Part shown: positions 1 to 7,768 of the stretch, in pieces | How positions within the stretch are numbered: the first letter of the stretch is position 1 | How the letters are laid out: each line of letters opens with the position of its first letter | Assembly: GCA_029202985.1 (NCBI GenBank) | Contig: CP119316.1 | Span: 248,001 to 312,000, forward strand | Source: Candidatus Andeanibacterium colombiense | GTDB taxonomy: Bacteria > Pseudomonadota > Alphaproteobacteria > Sphingomonadales > Sphingomonadaceae | DNA: 64,000 bases | Direction: 5' to 3' | The notes under the pieces: model-generated | Database searches by the model: none | Told to the model about the DNA's origin: nothing | The model's input: the letters and a program-made list of their open reading frames with translations, nothing else | Made by a program: the position numbers and the translations under genes

Positions 1-2
1 AC

Positions 3-593
3 CACCGCATCATGGTCAAGTGCCGCGCGGCCGAGAACACGCCGGTCCCGACCGTCACCACGCTGTGGCCGAATGCGGGTTGGCTCGAGCGCGAAGTGTT
101 CGACATGTACGGCGTGCTGTTCGACGGGAACACCGACCTGCGGCGGATCCTCACCGATTACGGTTTCGAGGGGCATCCTTTCCGCAAGGACTTCCCGCTC
201 ACCGGCTATCAGGAACTGCGCTACTCCGAAGACGAGAAGCGCGTCGTCTACGAGCCGGTCGAACTGGCGCAGGATCTGCGCAGCTTCGATTTCATGAGCC
301 CGTGGGAAGGCGCGCAATACGTCCTTCCGGGGGACGAAAAGGCCTCCGAGCAGCCCGCGCCGCCGCCGGTCGCACAGCCCAAGACGACCGACAAGCCCGC
401 CGATACCGGCGCAGGCAAGCCGGCCAACGAAGCGGCGCCGAAGAAAACGTCTGCCGGCGGTCCTGCCCAGAAGCGCACCGCGAAGCAGGAGCCGACCGCA
501 CCGGCTCCGACCGAGGATCGCCCGGCCCGCAAGCCGCGCGCGAAGAAAGCCGGCAACGAAGGCGGCAGCGGCCCCGCACCGGAGGGTAGCTGA
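3..593 (+). CDS. nuoC: NADH-quinone oxidoreductase subunit C, 3' part
   Basis: This is the C-terminal part of NuoC, the 30-kDa-type subunit of the peripheral arm of respiratory complex I. The reading frame is open from base 3, so the true start lies upstream of the window. The family core is visible (GWLEREVFDMYGV, then LRRILTDYGFEGHPFRKDFP and GYQELRY). After SPWEG, roughly the last 90 residues are an Ala/Pro/Lys-rich low-complexity tail rich in AKK, PAP and RKPRAKK-like stretches, which is not part of the conserved domain. It is followed two bases later by nuoD, in the usual nuoABCD order. The identification is secure; the role of the tail is unknown. Confidence 0.95.
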   Translation, partial: HRIMVKCRAAENTPVPTVTTLWPNAGWLEREVFDMYGVLFDGNTDLRRILTDYGFEGHPFRKDFPLTGYQELRYSEDEKRVVYEPVELAQDLRSFDFMSPWEGAQYVLPGDEKASEQPAPPPVAQPKTTDKPADTGAGKPANEAAPKKTSAGGPAQKRTAKQEPTAPAPTEDRPARKPRAKKAGNEGGSGPAPEGS

Positions 594-595
594 CC

Positions 596-1810
596 ATGAG
601 CGGCCTCACACTAGAAACCTCGCCGACCACCGGCGACGAGCAGATCACCAATTACACGATCAACTTCGGCCCCCAGCACCCGGCCGCGCACGGCGTGCTG
701 CGGATGGTGATGGAGCTCGACGGCGAGATCATCGAGCGGATCGATCCGCATATCGGCCTGCTCCACCGCGGCACCGAGAAGCTGATCGAGCACAAGACCT
801 ATCTCCAGGCGCTGCCCTATTTCGACCGGCTCGACTATTGCTCGCCGCTCGCGATGGAGCACAGCTACGTCCTCGCGATCGAGAAGCTGCTTAACCTGGA
901 AGTGCCAATCCGCGCGCAATACCTCCGCGTGCTGTTCGCCGAGCTGACCCGCATCTGCAACCACATGCTCAACATGGGGTCGCACGTGATGGACGTCGGC
1001 GCGATGACGCCGAACCTCTGGCTGTTCGAAATCCGCGAGGATTGCCTCAACTTCTTCGAACGCGCCTCGGGCGCGCGGATGCACTCGGCCTGGTTCCGCC
1101 CCGGCGGCGTGCATCAGGACGTGCCGCTCAAGCTGCTGACCGACATCGCCGACTGGCTCGACACGCGCCTGCCGGAACTGTTCGAAGACGCGATGAGCCT
1201 GGTGGTCGACAACCGCATCTTCAAACAGCGCAATGTCGACATCGCGATCGTCAGCAAGGAAGACGCGGTGGCTTGGGGCTTCTCCGGCCCGATGATCCGC
1301 GCCGCCGGCATCCCGTGGGACATCCGCAAGAGCCAGCCTTACGACGTCTATGACCGGATGGATTTCGAGATCCCGGTCGGCACCAATTCCGACTGCTACG
1401 ACCGCTTCATGGTCCGCGTCGAGGAAGTGCGCCAGTCGGCCCGCATCATGAAGCAGTGCCTGGCAGAAATGCCCGAAGGCCCGACCGCATCGAGCGACCA
1501 GAAGATCGTGCCGCCCAAGCGCGGCGAGATGAAGCAGTCGATGGAAGCGTTGATCCATCACTTCAAGCTCTACACCGAAGGCTTCCACGTTCCGGCGGGC
1601 GAAGTCTATGTCGCGACCGAAAGCCCCAAGGGCGAATTCGGCGTGTTCCTGGTGAGCGACGGTTCGAACAAGCCCTACCGCTGCAAGATCCGCCCGACCG
1701 CCTTCAGCCACCTCCAGGCGATGGACTTCATGTCCAAGGGCCACATGCTCCCCGACGCGACCGCCATCCTTGGCGCGATCGACGTGGTGTTCGGGGAGTG
1801 TGACCGGTGA
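596..1810 (+). CDS. nuoD: NADH-quinone oxidoreductase subunit D
   Basis: NuoD is the 49-kDa subunit of complex I. It lines the quinone site with NuoB at the junction of peripheral and membrane arms. The 404-residue length matches stand-alone alphaproteobacterial NuoD. Seen motifs include NFGPQHPAAHGVLR near the N terminus, HIGLLHRGTEKLIE, ELTRICNHMLNMG, and the C-terminal end IDVVFGECDR typical of the family. The ATG at 596 lies two bases after the nuoC stop. The stop overlaps the GTG start of the next small gene (GTGA), which implies translational coupling. Confidence 0.98.
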   Translation: MSGLTLETSPTTGDEQITNYTINFGPQHPAAHGVLRMVMELDGEIIERIDPHIGLLHRGTEKLIEHKTYLQALPYFDRLDYCSPLAMEHSYVLAIEKLLNLEVPIRAQYLRVLFAELTRICNHMLNMGSHVMDVGAMTPNLWLFEIREDCLNFFERASGARMHSAWFRPGGVHQDVPLKLLTDIADWLDTRLPELFEDAMSLVVDNRIFKQRNVDIAIVSKEDAVAWGFSGPMIRAAGIPWDIRKSQPYDVYDRMDFEIPVGTNSDCYDRFMVRVEEVRQSARIMKQCLAEMPEGPTASSDQKIVPPKRGEMKQSMEALIHHFKLYTEGFHVPAGEVYVATESPKGEFGVFLVSDGSNKPYRCKIRPTAFSHLQAMDFMSKGHMLPDATAILGAIDVVFGECDR

Positions 1811-2166
1811 GCGTGCAAGAACTCGCACCTGTGAATCATTTCGGGTTTGACGGTCCCGCTAACCGACTGGCCGGTTACGAACCGGGCTTCGCTGCGTTGG
1901 CTTCCGTCGCATATCTGGCCGTTTTGCTGCTTATTTTTCGGCGGGTGGCAAAAGGTCATTCTATATTCGTCGCCGCTTTCGCTTCGATAATTGGCGCGTG
2001 GCTGACTACTGCATTTATCTGTGTGATTGGTTGGGTTAGCACGCCTGATTATTACGGGGGGCAAGAGGCTGCCACGCTTTGGCTTGCGACTGCCGTTTCG
2101 GCATGCCTCTTTCTTTGGACGGCGATTTGTTTGGTTTCCGCAAAATTGAGCCAGCGTCATGGCTGA
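1807..2166 (+). CDS. Small membrane protein of unknown function inside the nuo operon
   Basis: This 119-residue protein starts at a GTG that overlaps the nuoD stop and ends in an 8-base overlap with the next gene, so it is embedded in the operon. Three hydrophobic stretches can be read: about residues 30-48 (ALASVAYLAVLLLIF), 57-80 (FVAAFASIIGAWLTTAFICVIGW) and 90-112 (TLWLATAVSACLFLWTAICLV). No catalytic motif is visible. The base composition is clearly richer in A and T than nuoD, for example ttttgctgcttatttttcgg, which suggests later insertion or weak selection. The family is not recognised. It may be a lineage-specific passenger or an accessory membrane protein of complex I. Confidence 0.75.
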   Translation: MSVQELAPVNHFGFDGPANRLAGYEPGFAALASVAYLAVLLLIFRRVAKGHSIFVAAFASIIGAWLTTAFICVIGWVSTPDYYGGQEAATLWLATAVSACLFLWTAICLVSAKLSQRHG

Positions 2167-2512
2167 CCTCCTCGAAACCGCCAAACAGATGATCGCGTAT
2201 TACAACGCGCAGGATCCCGACGCCTATGTGTCGCTGATGACGGACGATGCCTGCGAGGCGAATTACCGTGGCGCGGTGGTGCGCGAAGGCAAGGAAGGCA
2301 CGCGCGAGGGGCTGAAGGCCGCGTTCGCGCGCTGGCCGCAGAACCATGCCGAGATCCGCGAAGCGCAGGAAATCGGCAATTATGTCCTGATGCGCGAACA
2401 TGTCACCCGCGGCCCCGCGACCGATGGGTCCGATCTGGTCGAGCCGTTCGACGTGATCGCGATCTACACCTTCGAAGGCGGCAAGTGTGCGCGCGTGGAG
2501 TTCGTTCGATGA
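2159..2512 (+). CDS. SnoaL/NTF2-like fold protein
   Basis: A 117-residue single-domain protein. The opening helix (LLETAKQMIAYYNAQDPDAYVSLMTDDA) followed by GREGLKAAF-like and VLMREHVTRG segments and the ending FEGGKCARVEFVR match the NTF2/SnoaL cone-shaped fold. Members act as small-molecule isomerases, cyclases or hydrolases, or simply bind ligands. The substrate cannot be read from sequence. The ATG overlaps the end of the preceding membrane-protein gene, and the stop overlaps the next start (ATGA), so it is co-translated with nuo genes although no complex I function is known for this fold. The base composition returns to the high-GC style of the operon. Confidence 0.8.
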   Translation: MADLLETAKQMIAYYNAQDPDAYVSLMTDDACEANYRGAVVREGKEGTREGLKAAFARWPQNHAEIREAQEIGNYVLMREHVTRGPATDGSDLVEPFDVIAIYTFEGGKCARVEFVR

Positions 2513-2751
2513 TCGAACCCACGAACCGCTGGAAAATGGGAGGCGGGGCAACCGTCCTCATAACCGTCGCTATCCTGCTGTGGATCGAATTTTCCGAACC
2601 GGCTTTGGCTGGGTGGAATATCGTGCTTGCCCTGCTGATGGGCGGAACTCTTATTGCCGCGTTTTTCCTCCAACGGTTTTTCCGCGCTCATATCGGCGAG
2701 ATCGGCGAAGCGCGGTTCGATACTCATAATCCGGATCGTACCAATGGCTGA
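2509..2751 (+). CDS. Small two-helix membrane protein of unknown function
   Basis: An 80-residue protein starting at the ATG that overlaps the preceding TGA (ATGA). A longer in-frame GTG start at 2485 is possible, but the overlap arrangement favours 2509. Two hydrophobic helices are visible, about residues 13-31 (TVLITVAILLWIEF) and 36-56 (WNIVLALLMGGTLIAAFFL), followed by a short charged tail ending in HNPDRTNG. It overlaps nuoE by 8 bases. There is no recognisable family motif. Its composition is less GC-rich than nuoE. Its place in a tight operon suggests it is expressed with complex I. Confidence 0.7.
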   Translation: MIEPTNRWKMGGGATVLITVAILLWIEFSEPALAGWNIVLALLMGGTLIAAFFLQRFFRAHIGEIGEARFDTHNPDRTNG

Positions 2752-3412
2752 CCGTCATCTCGAACCCGATACGCCCGAGCTGCGCGCTCGCTGGTCGGGC
2801 TTTGCCTGGAACGAGGCGAATGTCGCCAAGGCGAAGGAGATCGTCGCGCGCTATCCGGCCGGGCGCCAGCGTTCGGCGGTGATGCCGCTGCTCGATCTTG
2901 CCCAGCGCCAGGTCGGCGCGGAGACCAACACGCAGGGCTGGCTGCCGCTGCCGGTGATGGAATATGTCGCGGCCTATCTCGACATGCCGATCATCCGCGT
3001 GGTCGAGGTCGCGACCTTCTATTTCATGTACAATCTCGTGCCGGTCGGCCGCTTCCACGTGCAGGTCTGCGGGACCACCCCGTGCATGCTGCGCGGCTCG
3101 GACGATCTGATCGCCGCGTGCAAGAAGCGTGGCATGCATTTCGGCCATGTCAGCGACGACGGTTTGTGGACCCTCACCGAGGTCGAATGCATGGGCAATT
3201 GCTCCTCGGCCCCGATGGTCCAGATCAACGACGACAATTACGAGGATCTGACCGCCGAGAGCCTCGACGCGATCCTCGACGCGCTGGCCGCGGGCAAGCA
3301 GCCGAAGACCGGTACCCAGCTCAAGGATCGCCATACGGTCGAGCCCGAGGGCGGGCCGACGACGCTCACGGCGATGGTCACCGAAAACCATGATTACCGG
3401 GGGGAATGGTGA
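2744..3412 (+). CDS. nuoE: NADH-quinone oxidoreductase subunit E
   Basis: NuoE is the 24-kDa-type subunit holding the [2Fe-2S] cluster N1a next to NuoF in the NADH dehydrogenase module. The predicted protein has 222 residues from ATG 2744. The four cluster cysteines are visible as CGTTPC and, about 40 residues later, CMGNC within VECMGNCSSAPMVQIN. The thioredoxin-like fold pattern VVEVATFYFMYN precedes them. A 30-50-residue C-terminal extension after ALAAG (KQPKTGTQLKDRHTVEPEGG) is common in alphaproteobacteria. The start was chosen at MADRHLEPD because upstream in-frame residues belong to the previous gene. The stop overlaps the GTG of the following 47-codon gene. Confidence 0.97.
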   Translation: MADRHLEPDTPELRARWSGFAWNEANVAKAKEIVARYPAGRQRSAVMPLLDLAQRQVGAETNTQGWLPLPVMEYVAAYLDMPIIRVVEVATFYFMYNLVPVGRFHVQVCGTTPCMLRGSDDLIAACKKRGMHFGHVSDDGLWTLTEVECMGNCSSAPMVQINDDNYEDLTAESLDAILDALAAGKQPKTGTQLKDRHTVEPEGGPTTLTAMVTENHDYRGEW

Positions 3413-3552
3413 GCGATATCCTCATCCCGGCCGGCATCGCGGTCGTCGGCGTGTTCATCGCCTGGAAGCTACTTGCGGGCCTCGTCAAGCTCGCGGCGAT
3501 GGTCGTCATCGTCGGCCTGGCCGCCTATCTCTATTTCGGAGGGGTCCTCTGA
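3409..3552 (+). CDS. 47-residue hydrophobic protein between nuoE and nuoF
   Basis: A very short gene. It starts with GTG overlapping the nuoE stop (GTGA) and ends with TGA overlapping the nuoF ATG by one base, so it exactly fills the nuoE-nuoF gap. The product is 47 residues with two hydrophobic stretches, about 5-19 (ILIPAGIAVVGVFIAW) and 21-43 (LLAGLVKLAAMVVIVGLAAYLYF), separated by a lysine, and no cysteines. The perfect stop-start overlaps on both sides and the clean membrane profile are the evidence that it is real. Its function is unknown. By position it could be a small accessory or assembly protein for complex I. Confidence 0.75.
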   Translation: MSDILIPAGIAVVGVFIAWKLLAGLVKLAAMVVIVGLAAYLYFGGVL

Positions 3553-4856
3553 TGCTCGCGGACAAGGACCGCATCTTCACCAATCTCTATGGCTTCCAGC
3601 CGTGGAACCTGGGCGCCGCGCAGGCGCGGGGGGATTGGGACAACACCAAGGCGCTGCTCGCGCGCGGCCAGGATGCAATCATCGACGAGATGAAGGCTTC
3701 GGGCCTGCGCGGCCGTGGCGGCGCGGGCTTCCCGACCGGCATGAAGTGGAGCTTCATGCCCAAGGAAGCGCCCAAGGACCAGTTCGGCAATCCGCGCCCG
3801 AGCTTCCTCGTCATCAACGCCGACGAGAGCGAGCCGGGCAGCTGCAAGGACCGCGAGATCATCCGCCACGATCCGCACAAGCTGATCGAAGGCGCGCTGG
3901 TCGCCGGCTTCGCGATGCGCGCGCGGGCGGCCTATATCTACATCCGCGGCGAATATATCCGTGAGGCCGAGACGCTGTTCGCGGCCGTGCAGGAAGCCTA
4001 TGACGCCGGCCTGATCGGCAAGAATGCCTGCAAGAGCGGCTACGATTTCGACGTTTTCGTCCATCGCGGTGCGGGCGCGTACATCTGCGGCGAAGAGACC
4101 GCGATGCTCGAAAGCCTCGAAGGCAAGAAGGGCCAGCCGCGGCTCAAGCCGCCGTTCCCGGCCGGTGCGGGCCTTTATGGCTGCCCGACCACGGTCAACA
4201 ACGTCGAGAGCATCGCCGTTGCCCCCACGATCCTGCGCCGCGGCGCGGTGTGGTTCTCGTCCTTCGGGCGCGAGAACAACAAGGGCACCAAGCTGTTCCA
4301 GATCAGCGGGCACGTCGACAAGCCCTGCGTGGTCGAGGAAGCGATGAGCATCCCGTTCCGCGAGCTGATCGAAAAGCATTGCGGCGGCATTCGCGGGGGG
4401 TGGGACAACCTCCTCGCGGTGATCCCCGGCGGCTCCTCCGTCCCGCTCGTCCCGGGCGAGATGATGATGGATGTGCCGATGGATTTCGACGGCTGCAAGG
4501 AAGTCGGCTCGGGCCTCGGCACAGCAGCGCTGATCGTGATGGACAAATCGACCGACATCGTCCGCGCGATCTCCCGCCTCTCGGCCTTCTACAAGCATGA
4601 GAGCTGCGGCCAGTGCACCCCGTGCCGCGAAGGTACCGGCTGGATGTGGCGCGTGATGGAGCGGCTGCGCACTGGCGACGCGGAGATCGACGAGATCGAC
4701 ATGCTCCAGCAGCTGACCAAGCAGGTCGAAGGCCACACGATCTGCGCGCTGGGCGACGCGGCCGCCTGGCCGATCCAAGGGCTGATCAAGCATTTCCGCC
4801 CCGAGCTCGAGAGCCGAATCGCCAACCGCGCGCAGTCGCTGGAGAGGGCGGGATGA
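3552..4856 (+). CDS. nuoF: NADH-quinone oxidoreductase subunit F
   Basis: NuoF (51-kDa type, 434 residues) binds NADH and FMN and carries the [4Fe-4S] cluster N3, starting electron transfer in complex I. The glycine-rich NADH/FMN region RGRGGAGFPTGMKW is near residues 53-68. DESEPGSCKDREI and GAGAYICGEETAML follow, and the cluster motif SCGQCTPCREGTGW lies near residue 355 with a fourth cysteine at TICALGDAAAWP. The start at ATG 3552 overlaps the stop of the preceding 47-codon gene and gives the expected N terminus (MLADKDRIFTNLYG). The end overlaps the following secreted-protein gene (ATGA). Confidence 0.98.
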   Translation: MLADKDRIFTNLYGFQPWNLGAAQARGDWDNTKALLARGQDAIIDEMKASGLRGRGGAGFPTGMKWSFMPKEAPKDQFGNPRPSFLVINADESEPGSCKDREIIRHDPHKLIEGALVAGFAMRARAAYIYIRGEYIREAETLFAAVQEAYDAGLIGKNACKSGYDFDVFVHRGAGAYICGEETAMLESLEGKKGQPRLKPPFPAGAGLYGCPTTVNNVESIAVAPTILRRGAVWFSSFGRENNKGTKLFQISGHVDKPCVVEEAMSIPFRELIEKHCGGIRGGWDNLLAVIPGGSSVPLVPGEMMMDVPMDFDGCKEVGSGLGTAALIVMDKSTDIVRAISRLSAFYKHESCGQCTPCREGTGWMWRVMERLRTGDAEIDEIDMLQQLTKQVEGHTICALGDAAAWPIQGLIKHFRPELESRIANRAQSLERAG

Positions 4857-5641
4857 AGCGGGTTCTGGCAGCTTTGATCTGTGTGGGCCTGGTCGCGTCC
4901 GTGCCGGTTTCGGCGCAGACCAACGACAACGACTTCACGCCGACCGGTTCGCGCATCAAGCGCAGCCGGCAGTTTCCGCTGGACCTGCCGGAGCGGCGCT
5001 TTACCGAAGAGCAGCAGACCAAAGTCAATCGCGATCGCAGCAAGGCTATGCTGGGCCAGTTCAGCAAATGCCTGTTCCACCGTTCGAACGAGAAGTCGTT
5101 CGCGCTGCTGGACAAAACCGATTTCGGCTTCGTCGATTTCAAGCAGATCGCTCTCGACAACGACAAGGCGATGAAGATCTACGGTTTCAGCGACTGTTTG
5201 CGCCGGGTTGCGGACACGAACAACAGCGGTGTGCAATTGTGGTTCAGCGCGTCCGCATTGCGTCAGTGGCTGCTTGAGCAGGCCTATTTCGACGAAGCGC
5301 CCGACGGGCCCGCCTGGGTCAAGCCCGGCAACGTGATCGCCGAGCGCCAATATCCGCTGTCCGGCAACAATTCCGGTGTCCATGCGGCGATGGATCTGGC
5401 TGATTGCATGGTGCAGACCGATCCTTATGACGCGGACTACTTCTTCCGGACCGCGAGCGGCACCGACGAAGAGAAGGCTGCTTTGAAAAATATGGTTCCG
5501 GCAATCGGTGAATGTGTTCCGCAAGGTGTGCAGATGCAGATCGATCCGCGTTCGATGCGTGTGTGGGTAGGCGAAGGCCTGTGGCACGCGGCCAAGCACA
5601 GCGCGCCGGCCGATGAAGCTGCTTCCGGGGGTGCCGAATAA
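4853..5641 (+). CDS. Secreted protein of unknown function within the nuo operon
   Basis: A 262-residue protein with a Sec signal peptide (MKRVLAALICVGLVASVPVSAQ, probable cleavage after SAQ). The mature part is polar with a few cysteines (FSKCLFHR, FSDCLRR, DLADCMVQ, IGECVPQG), spaced as might form periplasmic disulfides. No catalytic motif or known domain is recognised. The start ATG overlaps the nuoF stop, and its TAA overlaps the nuoG ATG by one base, so it is tightly embedded between two core complex I genes. Because complex I's nuoF and nuoG products are cytoplasmic, an exported protein here is unexpected. The function is unknown. Confidence 0.8.
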   Translation: MKRVLAALICVGLVASVPVSAQTNDNDFTPTGSRIKRSRQFPLDLPERRFTEEQQTKVNRDRSKAMLGQFSKCLFHRSNEKSFALLDKTDFGFVDFKQIALDNDKAMKIYGFSDCLRRVADTNNSGVQLWFSASALRQWLLEQAYFDEAPDGPAWVKPGNVIAERQYPLSGNNSGVHAAMDLADCMVQTDPYDADYFFRTASGTDEEKAALKNMVPAIGECVPQGVQMQIDPRSMRVWVGEGLWHAAKHSAPADEAASGGAE

Positions 5642-7650
5642 TGCCCAAGCTCACCGTCGACGGCATCGAGGTCGAAGTCCCCGCCGGGGCGACCATCCTG
5701 CAGGCCTGCGAGGCCGCGGGGAAGGAAATTCCGCGTTTCTGCTATCATGAACGCCTGAGCATCGCGGGCAATTGCCGCATGTGTCTGGTCGAAGTGAAGC
5801 CCGGGCCGCCGAAGCCGCAGGCGAGCTGTGCGCTCCCGGCGGGCGAGGGCCAGGAAATCCGCACCGATAGCGAAATGGTCAAGAAAGCGCGTGAAGGGGT
5901 GATGGAGTTCCTCCTGATCAACCACCCGCTCGATTGCCCGATCTGCGACCAGGGCGGCGAATGCGATTTGCAGGACCAGGCCATGGGCTATGGCCGCGGC
6001 CACTCGCGTTATGACGAGAACAAGCGCGCGGTCACCGAGAAATACATGGGTCCGCTGATCAAGACGGTGATGACCCGCTGCATCCACTGCACCCGTTGCG
6101 TGCGCTTTTCCGAGGAAGTCGCCGGCGTGGACGAGATCGGCGCGCTCTATCGCGGCGAAGACATGCAGATCACCACCTATCTCGAGCATGCGGCGAAGCA
6201 CGAGCTTTCGGCCAATGTGATCGATTTGTGCCCGGTCGGCGCGCTCACCTCACGCCCCTATGCGTTCGAGGCGCGGCCGTGGGAGCTCAAGAAAACCCTC
6301 TCGATCGACGTTTCCGATGCGGTCGGCGCCAATATCCGCGTCGACAGCCGTGGGCGCGAAGTGCTGCGGGTGCTTCCGCGCACCAATGACGACGTCAACG
6401 AGGAATGGATCAGCGATAAGGCGCGCTACCAGGTCGAAGGCCTGACCCGCCGCCGGCTCGACAAGGTCTGGATCCGCAAGAACGGCAAGCTCGAAGCGGC
6501 GAGCTGGAACGAGGCCTTTGCCGCGATCGCAGCAGTCAATCCGGGCGGCAGCGTGGCTGCGGTCGCGGGCGATCTGCTCGATTGCGAGACGATGTTCGCG
6601 GCGAAGAAGCTGGTCAACGCGCTTGGCTCTACCCTGCTCGAAGGCCGCCAGACCGGCATGGCCTATGACACCTCCAGCCTCGCTGCGGTGAACTTCAACT
6701 CGACCTTCGCGGGTATCGAGACGGCCGACGCGATCCTCGTGGTCGGCAGCAATCTGCGCTGGGAAGCGCCGCTGGTGAACGTCCGCCTGCGCAAGGCGGC
6801 CAAGGCCGGCGCGAAGATCTTCATCATCGGCCCGGTATGGGAACCGACCTATGCGGCGACCTTCCTCGGCGCCGATGTGTCGTTGCTCGATAAGCTCACA
6901 GCCGATGTCGAAGACGCGATGAGCAAGGCCGCACGCCCGGCGATCATCCTCGGCGGCGGTGGTCTGGTCGCTGGTGCTCACGCCACCGCGCTTGAGCTTG
7001 CGGCCAAGTGGAAGCTGGTGCGTGACGGGTGGAACGGCTTCAACGTGCTCCACTTCTCCGCCGCGCGGATGGGCGGGCTGATGCTCGGCTATGCGCAGAA
7101 GGGCGGCATGGCCGATCTCGTCAAGGCACAGCCCAAGCTGCTGCTCGCGCTCGGCGCCGATGAAGTCGACTTCAGCGCCTTTGAGGGCGCGCTCAAGGTC
7201 TATATCGGCCATCACGGCGACAAGGGCGCCCATGCGGCCGACATCGTGCTGCCGGGTTCGGCCTTCACCGAGAAGGCGGGGACCTACGTCAACACCGAAG
7301 GCCGCGTGCAATTCGCCGACAAGGCGGTGTTCGCCCCGGGCGATGCGCGCGAAGACTGGACGATCCTGCGCGCGCTGGCCGATGAGCTGGGCGTTTCGGT
7401 CGGGTTCGACAGCTTCACCGAACTCCAGGCGGCGATGGTCGCGGAAGTTCCGGCGCTCGGCGAGGAAGGCCTGGCCGATTACGGGCAGAAGCTTCCGAAG
7501 CTGAAGGCTGCGGGCAAGCTCTCGGGCGAAATCCGCTACCCGATCAAGGACTTCTACCTCACCAACCCGATCGCCCGCGCGAGCGGCACGATGCAGCAAT
7601 GCTCGGCCGAATTGCTCCACGGCTACGAATTGGCGGAGGCCGCGGAATGA
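5641..7650 (+). CDS. nuoG: NADH-quinone oxidoreductase subunit G
   Basis: NuoG (75-kDa type, 669 residues) carries several iron-sulfur clusters of the peripheral arm. The N-terminal 2Fe-2S ferredoxin domain shows CYHERLSIAGNCRMC and a later cysteine in QASCALPAG. The His-Cys motif HPLDCPICDQGGECDLQDQ is at about residues 98-116. The CIHCTRCVRFSEEVAGVDEIG and DLCPVGALTSRPYAF cysteines follow. The rest is a molybdopterin-oxidoreductase-like domain (VVGSNLRWEAPLVNVRLRKA) that lacks molybdenum chemistry in this family. It starts at ATG 5641, overlapping the previous stop. A palindromic repeat separates it from nuoH. Confidence 0.98.
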   Translation: MPKLTVDGIEVEVPAGATILQACEAAGKEIPRFCYHERLSIAGNCRMCLVEVKPGPPKPQASCALPAGEGQEIRTDSEMVKKAREGVMEFLLINHPLDCPICDQGGECDLQDQAMGYGRGHSRYDENKRAVTEKYMGPLIKTVMTRCIHCTRCVRFSEEVAGVDEIGALYRGEDMQITTYLEHAAKHELSANVIDLCPVGALTSRPYAFEARPWELKKTLSIDVSDAVGANIRVDSRGREVLRVLPRTNDDVNEEWISDKARYQVEGLTRRRLDKVWIRKNGKLEAASWNEAFAAIAAVNPGGSVAAVAGDLLDCETMFAAKKLVNALGSTLLEGRQTGMAYDTSSLAAVNFNSTFAGIETADAILVVGSNLRWEAPLVNVRLRKAAKAGAKIFIIGPVWEPTYAATFLGADVSLLDKLTADVEDAMSKAARPAIILGGGGLVAGAHATALELAAKWKLVRDGWNGFNVLHFSAARMGGLMLGYAQKGGMADLVKAQPKLLLALGADEVDFSAFEGALKVYIGHHGDKGAHAADIVLPGSAFTEKAGTYVNTEGRVQFADKAVFAPGDAREDWTILRALADELGVSVGFDSFTELQAAMVAEVPALGEEGLADYGQKLPKLKAAGKLSGEIRYPIKDFYLTNPIARASGTMQQCSAELLHGYELAEAAE

Positions 7651-7666
7651 CCCGGTACACACTCCT

Positions 7667-7751
7667 CGTCATTGCGAGGGACCAACGGGCCCGTGGCAAT
7701 CCAGGGGCGATTTACGCGGCTCTGGATTGCTTCGCTGCGCTCGCAATGACG
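7667..7751. repeat. 85-bp nested palindromic repeat, copy 1 (nuoG-nuoH gap)
   Basis: The outer arms CGTCATTGCGAG (7667-7678) and CTCGCAATGACG (7740-7751) are perfect 12-base inverted repeats. Inside them, GCAATCCAG and CTGGATTGC form a second inverted pair. A homologous copy of the same 85-bp length lies at 31577-31661 in the opposite orientation, so this is a dispersed REP/MITE-like element, not just a local hairpin. It lies inside the nuo operon, 16 bases after the nuoG stop and 17 bases before nuoH. Confidence 0.9.
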
Positions 7752-7768
7752 AAAGGGAGGGGGATGCT

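Noticed and set aside
611..1828. Long open frame antisense to nuoD (and similar frames opposite most nuo genes, gltX and nuoM)
   Set aside because: High GC leaves stop codons rare on the opposite strand. The translated proteins have no family features and lack ribosome binding sites, while the + strand gene is certain.
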